A DNA stretch of 18,259 bases, from assembly GCA_910592005.1 (NCBI GenBank), contig CAJVPP010001707.1, positions 1 to 18,259 on the forward strand, in the 5' to 3' direction. Below are positions 11,201 through 18,259 of this stretch, piece by piece. Every line of letters starts with the position of its first letter. The stretch's first letter is position 1. The stretch comes from Funneliformis mosseae. Its lineage: Eukaryota > Glomeromycota > Glomeromycetes > Glomerales > Glomeraceae. The notes below the pieces were generated by a model. That model made no database searches and was not told where the DNA came from. It saw only the letters and a list, made by a program, of their open reading frames with translations. The position numbers and the translations under genes are program-made.

Positions 11201-14200
11201 AATCAAAATGTTACCTCTCCGAGTGATCCAATTACCGCAGTTCAAGAATTTATGCCAGTGTCGACTGGACAAAGATGGTATGACGAAGCTCGAATGATGT
11301 ACGGTAATTCTGTATCTGAAAAGGCTACAAAACTAGTTAATCATATATTAAACGGATTAATTCCCCTTGCATTGGAAGAAGATAAAAAGAAAAAAGAGAA
11401 AGAAGAGAGAGAACGCGAAGAAAGAAGAGTCCGTGAAGAAGAAAATCGAAGAAAAGCAGAAGAAGAAAGACAAGAATTAGAAGTCACAACAAAAGCTAGG
11501 GTTGAAGGTTTAGAAGCTGAAGCCGCTGCTCGAGTTGAAGGTTCACAAAATGTAACAGTTGATCAATCAATGGCTGAAGGTACCACAGAACCTGAAGAAG
11601 TTATTGAAGTAACTGAAACAACTGAAATTATTGAACTTGGAGATGCCATGCAAGAAGATGCCCCTGAAACCAGAACTGAAGAAGATCCTGATGCTATGGA
11701 TGCTGAACCATCTCCGGCGCCTGAAATTTCACTTGCAACTTCTGATAATAATCCAGCCATGGAGGAGGAACCGACTACCATAGAAGGTACTACTACTATT
11801 ACACAAACCTCTCAAGCAGCGGTTGAAGGAACGACTGAAGGTTCGAATGAAACTCAAGTTGCAAGGACGACTGTAGTGGTCAACGGTCAAACTATAGATA
11901 TTACAGATACTGGAATTGACCCAACTTTCCTTGAAGCGCTTCCTGACGAATTACGTGAAGAAGTTATAAACCAACATTTACCTCCGGAGAGAAGAAACAG
12001 ACCTCCAGTAAGCGGTGCAGGAGATGCTATTAGTAATGAATTTTTGGAAGCCTTACCTGATGATTTACGAGAAGAAATTCTTCAACAAGAAGCAGCAGCT
12101 CTTGAACAAGAAAGAAGAGAACGTCAACGAAATGTTGAACCTGTTGCCGCTGACATGGATACTGCAAGTTTCTTTGCTTCATTGGATCCTCAATTAAGAC
12201 GAACTGTCCTACTTGAGCAAGATGAGATGGTTTTGGCTTCATTACCTCCAGCAATTGTTGCAGAGGCAAATGCTTTGCGAGAAAGAGCAAGTAGGAGATA
12301 TACAAATGCAGTACGTTCAAGAACCATTGCTAGTACTACCCCAGCCGTACCAACTCCTAAGAAACCTACTATTCAACGTGATGCAATGAAACTAGTTGAT
12401 ACTTCAGGATTAGCCACATTGATTAGATTATTATTCTTACCGCAACCTTTGGGTAATAAGAACTTACTTCATAAACTATTGCTTAATCTTTGTGAAAATA
12501 GTAAAACTCGTGGCGAGTTGATTTCGATGTTACTTTCAGTCCTTTATGATGGAAGTGGGGATGTAGCTGCTGTTGATAAGAGCTTTGCCCAAATGTCTTT
12601 ACGTACAAAAAGCAATTCTAAAGGTACACCAAGAAGGCAGTCAAGTGCACCAAATCCTTCCCTTGCTCAAATAACTCAAGCAGCTGGAGAAAATGTTCCT
12701 AATTTGATCGCTCAGAGATGTTTAGAAGCTTTGACATATATTGTAACCTATAATGAGGCATCAGTTACGTATTTCTTAATGGAACATGAAAATAACATTG
12801 GACTTAAAAGATCAAATAGTCGTAAGGGCAAAGAAAAACAAGCAAAATCCGTTGTAAGCAAATATCCTGTTGTGATACTACTTAGTCTTTTAGATCGACA
12901 AGTCTTTATCAAAAATACAACATTAATGGATCAATTAATGCACTTATTATCATTCGTTTTACGACCTTTATCATCTTTATCAAAATCGGAATCATCGGCG
13001 TCACCTGATAAAGCAAATGAAGACGGTTCTTCAACACAAGGCAACAACAATAATGAAAGTAATTCCAATCAAAATCCCGAAACTGAAAATAATCAAAATA
13101 ATAATTTAATTGGACAGTCTATTCAACTACAACAACAGTCCGATATTGAACAAAGCTCCAATAATGTCAATCAATCTTCGAATGCTCCTAATGATCAAAG
13201 TAGCAACGTTATTATAGAGACAAATGACATTAGTGACAATAATGACAATATTAATACACCCGGAAATGAAACGACTCAAGATAATGCGACAGCTTCTTCA
13301 TCAAAGCAATCAGGATCAGAAAAACCCCCTGCACTCAAGCCACCTGTTATACCTGACTATTGTTTACGTTTAGTAGTGAATGTCTTGACTGCCGGTGAAT
13401 GTACAAGTAATACTTTCAAATATACGCTTTCAGTTATTCAACATCTTTCTACGTTAAGTGGAGCCCGTGATGTAATAACGTCAGAATTAGTCGAACGTGC
13501 TCAGTTACTTGGAAACGATATATTGGACGATCTTGATGAATTGGCAAAGATTTTAGATAATGCGAATACTGGCGTGGATGTGCAAGGAGTCACTCTATCC
13601 AAATTTTCACCTTCATCTTCCAAACAAGCCAAATTATTACGTGTTCTCAAGACTATTGATTATATGTATTCTCGTAAACAACAATCAAATACAACTTCAT
13701 CAAGTGCACAAGTAGTTTCGTTGGCTCCTACCATCGATCCTGATGAAATAGAATCAGTCGCACCACGGACATTACTAGATAGTAGCACTCGAAATGCTAA
13801 ATTGACTGATGATGAAGCCAAAGTTATGAAAATATATGAGACTCTCAACTTCACTGAATTATGGAAGAGATTAGGAAAATGTTTGACCACCATACATGAA
13901 AAACCAGATATGATTCATGTGGCAACTGTTCTTTTACCACTTATAGAGTCTTTGATGGTTGTGTGCAAATACGTTGGTATGACAGCATCAACAAGCCAGA
14001 GAATATCCTCACCAGGACCGTATAATTATCCTCCTGAAAGCATGGAAGATCTATTCTTTACATTTACGGAAGATCATCGTAAGATTCTTAATACAATGGT
14101 TAGGAACAATCCATCATTAATGAGTGGATCATTCTCTTTATTGGTTCATAATCCAAAGATCCTTGAATTTGACAACAAGAGGAATTATTTCAACCAACAA

Positions 14201-15397
14201 CTTCATAAACGAACTAATGCACGGGAACATTATGGTTCTTTACAACTTAATGTTAGACGTCAATATGTATTTGAGGATTCTTTCCAAAACTTACAAAGAA
14301 GAACTGGAGATGAAATCAAGTATGGCAAACTTAGCGTACGGTTCTATGAAGAGGAAGGTGTTGATGCTGGTGGTGTAACGAGAGAGTGGTTCCAAGTTCT
14401 TGCAAGGCAAATGTTTAACGAAAACTATGCATTATTCAAAACATCAGCCGCAGATAGACTTACTTATCAACCAAATAGAGCTTCAGGTGCAAACCCAGAA
14501 CATTTATTATTCTTTAAATTTGTTGGACGTGTCATTGGCAAAGCTATTTATGATGGAAGGCTATTAGATGCATATTTTACACGTTCTTTCTACAAACATA
14601 TTCTTGGAAAAGCTGTTGATTATCGTGATGTTGAAGCCATAGATTTAGAGTATTATAACAGTTTAGTCTGGATGTTGAATAATGATATTACTGGAGTAGT
14701 TGATCTGACGTTTAGCGTCGAAACCGATGATTTTGGTCAAAAGAAGATTATTGATTTGAAACAAGATGGTAGAAATATCTCAGTTACAGAAGAGAATAAA
14801 CGAGAATACGTTATGCTTGTAACGGAACAGAAACTTACATTAGCTATCAAGGATCAAATTGAGAACTTCCTTGCTGGTTTCCATGAAATTATTCCAGCAC
14901 ATTTAATTAGCATATTCAATGAACAAGAGTTAGAATTGTTGATTTCGGGCATGCCAGATATTGATATTGATGATTGGAAAAATAATACAGAATATCAAAA
15001 TTATACACCTTCATCTCCACAAATACAATGGTTTTGGAGAGCTGTACGAAGTTTTGATCAAGAAGAGAGAGCGAAACTTTTACAATTCGTTACGGGAACT
15101 TCAAAGGTACCATTGGAAGGTTTCTCTGCCCTTCAAGGTGTCCATGGTGTTCAAAAGTTCCAAATTCATAAAGATTTTGCCAGTCCAGATCGTTTGCCAT
15201 CTGCTCATACTTGGTAAGTTCGTTAATAATCATGTGGATATTTTATTATGCCTTGAATCATTTATATTAATTATACATTTTTATCTTTTAATAGTTTCAA
15301 TCAAATAGATATACCTGAATATGACAATTATGAGCAGTTAAGAGCACAATTATTATTGGCAATCTCTGAAGGAACAACGGGATTTGGATTCCAATAA
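2141..15397 (+). CDS. TOM1: TOM1/HUWE1-type giant HECT E3 ubiquitin ligase, 18 exons, 3885 aa
   Basis: Exons: 2141-2182, 2501-2797, 2874-3465, 3538-3644, 3742-3895, 3998-4146, 4215-4325, 4399-4498, 4582-4785, 4867-4988, 5072-5518, 5587-5878, 5962-6154, 6233-6486, 6564-6683, 6763-6846, 6927-15213, 15295-15397. The start is the first ATG after an in-frame stop at 2114. The protein would pass ubiquitin from an E2 through its own cysteine to substrates. In yeast and animals this family handles excess histones, unassembled ribosomal proteins and other orphan proteins, largely in the nucleus. Seen in order (residues): helical repeats matching DUF908 then DUF913 (about 90-870, approximate limits); UBA 1265-1302 with MGF at 1273; UIM 1369-1383 (A1375, S1379); acidic tracts 2122-2175 and 2282-2307 flanking a His-rich patch; charged helix 2573-2629; three ubiquitin-binding motifs from D2754, N2793 and D2834; an Asn-rich stretch about 3120-3225; HECT from about 3505 with DAGGVTREWF at 3569, catalytic C3852 in HTCFNQ, and the C-terminal GFGFQ. 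Length lies between yeast Tom1 and human HUWE1. I see no WWE domain. Domain architecture makes the family call very secure; individual 5' exons are less certain. Confidence 0.95.
2183..2500 (+). other. TOM1: Intron 1 of TOM1, unusually long, with hairpin and A34 tract
   Basis: It begins GTAAGT and ends TTAATAG, and at 318 nt is about four times longer than the other introns. It contains a 10-bp inverted repeat TTTTACCGTT/AACGGTAAAA (2235-2244 and 2253-2262, 8-nt loop) whose right arm runs into 34 consecutive A (2259-2292). Splicing joins MKIKKTPPKKLAAP to IPPIKSLIQKL in phase 0, in keeping with a TOM1 N-terminus. The extra length may come from an insertion, but no flanking duplication is evident. 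Confidence 0.75.
2259..2292 (+). repeat. 34-nt poly(A) tract inside intron 1
   Basis: This is an uninterrupted homopolymer of 34 A, bounded by T on both sides. It is the longest homopolymer in the window. Its length is likely to vary between strains and sequencing methods, so the exact number is uncertain. It overlaps the right arm of the intron hairpin. Confidence 0.85.
15214..15294 (+). other. TOM1: Last intron of TOM1, splitting the catalytic cysteine codon
   Basis: This 81-nt intron starts GTAAGT and ends TTTTAATAG. It is phase 2: TG from exon 17 and T from exon 18 form the TGT of C3852, in the motif HTCFNQ. If it is not removed, the reading frame gives TGG TAA, so the cysteine becomes tryptophan followed at once by a stop. 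The spliced reading restores a textbook HECT C-terminus, so the intron call is very secure. Confidence 0.93.
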
Positions 15398-15674
15398 TTT
15401 TTTTATTATTATGTTAAAATCATTTGATTGAACAATATTCTTTATTATACAATTTTTTTTTTTTTTTTAGTGGTGTATTTGATTTATTTGATATTTTTGA
15501 TATTAGAAACCAAAAGAACTTTATTTCTTTATTCATCTGATGCTTTTTTATTCTGCAATATTATTATTTTATATTCTGTCATTTATCATTTTTTATATTC
15601 CTTTGTATATTTCTTTGTTAGGATGCTAAATGTATTGGTTGACCAATTCATTTTGTATTATTCCATCATTATTC

Positions 15675-15680
15675 AATAAA
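15675..15680 (+). terminator. Candidate poly(A) signal of TOM1
   Basis: AATAAA lies 278 nt after the TOM1 stop codon and is followed by T-rich then A-rich sequence, as expected around a cleavage site. It is the best match in the spacer before the next gene. Such hexamers occur by chance in DNA this AT-rich, so support is moderate. Confidence 0.45.
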
Positions 15681-15706
15681 AACTTTTTCTTCCCAAAAAA
15701 AAAGTG

Positions 15707-15726
15707 TATAAATATAAATTTATAAA
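15707..15726 (+). promoter_or_regulatory. Possible TATA element for the PDCD7-like gene
   Basis: TATAAATA at 15707-15714 and a second TATAAATA at 15721-15728 lie 80 to 100 nt before the start codon at 15807, and only about 27 nt after the candidate poly(A) signal of the preceding gene. The position fits a core promoter, but TATA-like strings are common in this DNA. Confidence 0.3.
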
Positions 15727-15806
15727 TAAAATACTAAAATTGTTTAATTTTTTAAAATTTTTATTGCCAATCAAAAAATTTCCTACCATTAAAAATATTT
15801 TATCTT

Positions 15807-17124
15807 ATGTCTGTAGAGAAAACCAATTCTGAACAAGTTTGGTTCAAGTCATGGATCAAAACGCGTAACATAAAGCTCGAAGCTTCTGTTCCTAATATAA
15901 CAAATACGCGTGAACGAATTCTGCAAACTCATAATTTGTTACAAGATTTGAGATCCAAATTGAATTATTTAAAAGAAATTCGAGATTCTGCGAATGAAGA
16001 TGAATGGAAAGTTAAAATAGAAAGTCTTGAAAATGTCAAGGTTATAATTTTACGTATAATGCATTTTTTACATTAATTATCATTTACTTTATTTTATACA
16101 ATGTAACTGGCTTTTTTTTATTAGAAAACATTAGAATCGAATTTGTCTTCTATAGATCAACAATTTATTGAAAAAGTTAAATTGAAAATATCTAAAATTA
16201 GGCGTCATAAGGTGTGTGCACAAAAGGATTAATTTTTCTTAAATTTCATAATTTTTTAATTATGATTCATTATAAAGCGATGGCGCGTGAAACATATCAA
16301 GAAATTACAATCTGTTCGAGATGAAAGGCAACGTAGGCGAGAAACATTACATAAAACTATTGACGAATGGCGAACCGAATGGATAGCTAAAGAGTTAGCT
16401 CTGAAACGGGTAAGTATTAAAAGTTAACATTAGTTAATGTCATAAGCTTTATTTCATATGTTGTATTTATTATAGGAACTAGCAAGAAAAGAAGAAGCAA
16501 AAAAGAGAGTTGAAGAAGCTGAAGAAAAAAAGAATAAGCATAAAGAATTAACAAAACTTTTGGACAAGGTGAAAAAACTTCGAGATCTTCGCAGAGAACG
16601 ATTAAAACGCGAAGGTTGTCATCAATCGATTTGCCTTTTGTCTGAAATAATTTTCGTTAGAATTTATTAACTCTATAATTAAATGTCTATATGTAGGTCA
16701 CTTCTTTCCCGAGGAAGATGATGAATTTTTTAATAGGATTGCGTCATTAAATGATGCAATGAAAGTTGAAGAAGCTCGTCTTAATCAGGAAAGAGATGCT
16801 GCTGCCGAACATAAAAGAAATGAAGCCATGGATGCAGGAATGAAAGAACGAGAGAGAGAGAGAGATCCTGTTTATGAATATTGGCACCAAGCTGAATTTG
16901 ATTTAGACAATTTGGTTTCAATTAGGTATGATAAATAGTTATATTTTTTGTAATATAAAATCTTCCCATTCTTAACATATATAAAATTTTGCAGGAGGCA
17001 ATGGGATGCCTATATTGATGAAACAGGATCTGTTGGATCTTCTTGCATACCACCAACATTTGTAAACCCATCACCTCCAGCGAATTATATTTGGGCATCT
17101 TGCTTAATGCATGGTTCTCCATAA
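15807..17124 (+). CDS. PDCD7: PDCD7 / U11-59K-like minor spliceosome protein, 6 exons, 316 aa
   Basis: Exons: 15807-16040, 16125-16211, 16278-16409, 16476-16614, 16697-16925, 16995-17124. The start is the first ATG after an in-frame stop at 15753. In animals and plants this protein is the 59K subunit of the U11/U12 di-snRNP, which recognises U12-type introns in the nucleus, and it helps bridge the U11 and U12 particles. The evidence is an Arg/Lys/Glu-rich coiled coil (about residues 105-205), an acidic and charged stretch (about 205-262), and the C-terminal signature: aromatic YEYWHQAEFDLDNLVSIR, then RRQWDAYI, then IPPTFVNPSPPANYIWAS (about 255-312), which matches the family's IR..WD.YL...IP..WV.P..P...W pattern. 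At 316 aa it is shorter than the human protein (about 485 aa) and lacks its proline-rich N-terminus. The family was recognised from memory of the motif; the coiled coil alone would not identify it. Confidence 0.8.
16850..16864 (+). repeat. GA microsatellite inside PDCD7 exon 5
   Basis: A run of alternating G and A encodes the ERERER stretch near residue 249. Length changes not divisible by three would shift the frame before the conserved C-terminal motif. As read here the frame is intact. Confidence 0.8.
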
Positions 17125-17127
17125 TCA

Positions 17128-17133
17128 AATAAA
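17128..17133 (+). terminator. Candidate poly(A) signal of the PDCD7-like gene
   Basis: AATAAA begins 3 nt after the TAA stop codon. If used, the 3' UTR would be very short. Other A/T-rich signals further down (for example GATAAAAAG near 17145) are also possible. Confidence 0.3.
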
Positions 17134-18259
17134 TTCTTTATAGCGATAAAAAGTTTATTTTTTTTTTGGATCAAATATTATCCCGAAAATGCTATTTACT
17201 TAAATTTCACAATGTAGCCATAAAAATAATAATATGTCTAGAAGCAAATTCATTACTACTCTTACAAGAATTATGCAACATCAAACTGGTCATGAAAAGG
17301 GAATATATAAATAAGAATAGGGAAAATACAAAAGAAGTATTTTGATTTAAAAAAGTCGGCCTTTACGCGGTTTTCATTTCTTAAGTACTATTCTTACTCG
17401 TATACATACATGTATAATGAATTATTAACCAATTTTAGTAAATATATTCATGATCCTACCTGCAATATTATTTAATATTAATCCAAAAGGTAAATTTAAT
17501 TCTTTTGAAGCTCATATTTTAAATCTTTTTATATATATCTATATAAAATCTTATCAAATTTATTGTGATAATAAGGTATTGTTTCTTTATTAAAATTTTA
17601 ATTTCATTTTAAAATATACAATCCTATTTTATCTTTGGCTTAAAAATACTTGAATCATAAAATCTAATTTGCAGATAATCCATTATTATCATCAGTTCAT
17701 TTTCAGTTATCTTAATATCTAAATTAAAGGTGTTGTAATAATTAATTCTACTCATTGGAATTTACAAACTTAGGATTCTCTGTCTTACAGATATCTATTA
17801 ATTCTACAATTTATATATCTTAGAAATTAAAATTTATTTAGTTGAACTTAAATAACAAACTCAAAAATAAATTAGTATAGAATATCATAACAAATTTTAG
17901 ATGAGTGACAATGTTAAAGAAAAAAGTAATTTATAGTTTTAAATTGGTTTCTTTATTTATAATTTAAAACTTGTAATAAAGTTATTAAAACTTGCAAAAG
18001 TATTAATTTATAACTTTATTCTATTATACAAAATTAATTTGTTATCATTAATTATTTTGTTATGCTATAAACTAATTATATTTATAAACTTTAACTATAA
18101 TATAATGTTAACGTGCAATCCTTGTGAATTGCGACAGTTAGACGGGGTGTTCGAGTGGTGATTCTTTTAAGTTTACGTAGCAACTCAATTTAATTTAACT
18201 CAAGATTTATAATTTACACGGTAGTGTATTCACGATAAAACTAAAAGCAAAGTGACTCG
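17134..18259. other. AT-rich intergenic DNA, no gene recognised
   Basis: No ORF with a recognisable product occurs on either strand, and the composition matches the left flank. Slightly less AT-rich patches occur near 17355-17420 and 18110-18170. The second contains a string like the 5' end of a serine tRNA (18141-18165), but no full cloverleaf can be formed before the window ends. Confidence 0.6.

Larger units (their letters stand above)
15398..15806 (+). other. Compact 409-bp spacer: TOM1 3' UTR then PDCD7 upstream region
   Basis: The spacer between the two same-strand genes is AT-rich and without a convincing coding sequence; the 83-codon open frame at 15428-15679 is a run of Phe, Leu, Ile and Tyr typical of T-rich non-coding DNA. 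It holds a T16 tract followed by AG (15453-15470), a candidate poly(A) signal at 15675-15680, and TATA-like sequence at 15707-15726. An in-frame stop at 15753 separates it from the downstream start codon. Confidence 0.6.

Noticed and set aside
11563..11781. Antisense ORFs such as the Ser/Val/Ala-rich one here and others at 8188-8475, 9805-10059 and 13660-13893
   Set aside because: They mirror the strongly biased coding strand of TOM1 (Glu/Thr-rich or Asp-rich sense codons) and have no recognisable domain.
6914..15217. Reading the long open frame as a separate single-exon gene starting at the ATG at 6914
   Set aside because: That ATG lies in intron 16. Splicing from the upstream exon at 6846 into 6927 keeps the frame and restores the family's N-terminal half, and the TAA at 15215 lies in intron 17, ahead of the catalytic Cys.
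15453..15470. 3' splice site of a 3'-UTR intron
   Set aside because: The T16-AG looks like an acceptor, but no clear donor and branch site lie between the TOM1 stop codon and this point, so it was not annotated.
15428..15679. 83-codon ORF between the two genes, rich in Phe, Leu, Ile and Tyr, resembling a membrane protein
   Set aside because: Its composition is what T-rich 3' UTR DNA gives in that frame; it overlaps the T16 tract and contains the candidate poly(A) signal at its end.
2183..16994. U12-type introns in either gene
   Set aside because: All 22 introns were checked at the donor. They begin GTAAGT, GTATGT, GTTTGT and similar; none has the ATATCCTT or GTATCCTT motif.
18141..18240. 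Complete tRNA gene
   Set aside because: The A-box-like start is good, but the acceptor stem has no 3' partner and no B box is found at the expected distance.

Overview
The window looks like nuclear DNA of a fungus outside the Dikarya, most likely a mucoromycote of the Glomeromycotina (Rhizophagus-like) type. Four things point there: very AT-rich non-coding DNA; many short introns (66-102 nt apart from one of 318 nt) with GT..AG ends; a TOM1-type HECT ligase in which I see no animal-style WWE domain; and a homologue of PDCD7/U11-59K, a protein of the minor (U12-type) spliceosome that most Dikarya have lost. The organism is inferred from these features, not from a match.

Layout. Positions 1-2140 have no recognisable gene. 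They hold an AT-rich stretch with a degenerate 19-bp repeat array that ends in an inverted copy, then a 28-bp perfect palindrome and AT microsatellites, followed from about 1560 by a less AT-rich block that is probably the promoter and 5' UTR of the next gene. Positions 2141-15397 (+) are one very large gene of 18 exons. Spliced, it is 11,658 nt (3885 aa plus stop), the fungal TOM1/HUWE1 giant HECT ubiquitin ligase. Positions 15807-17124 (+) are a six-exon gene for a 316-aa protein whose C-terminus matches PDCD7/U11-59K. Positions 17125-18259 are AT-rich intergenic DNA, with a tRNA-Ser-like 5' fragment near the right edge.

The splice models were made by hand. Every junction is GT..AG, every exon joins in frame, and both genes end on a stop with no internal stops. 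The two genes lie head to tail 409 bp apart. They work in different pathways (ubiquitin-dependent turnover; U12-intron recognition), and nothing in the sequence shows a functional link. The most notable points are the catalytic cysteine codon of the ligase, which is split by the last intron so that retaining that intron gives Trp then stop; the extreme 5' clustering of its introns (16 in 4.8 kb, then an 8287-nt exon); and the minor-spliceosome gene in a window where no intron of the two genes looks U12-type.
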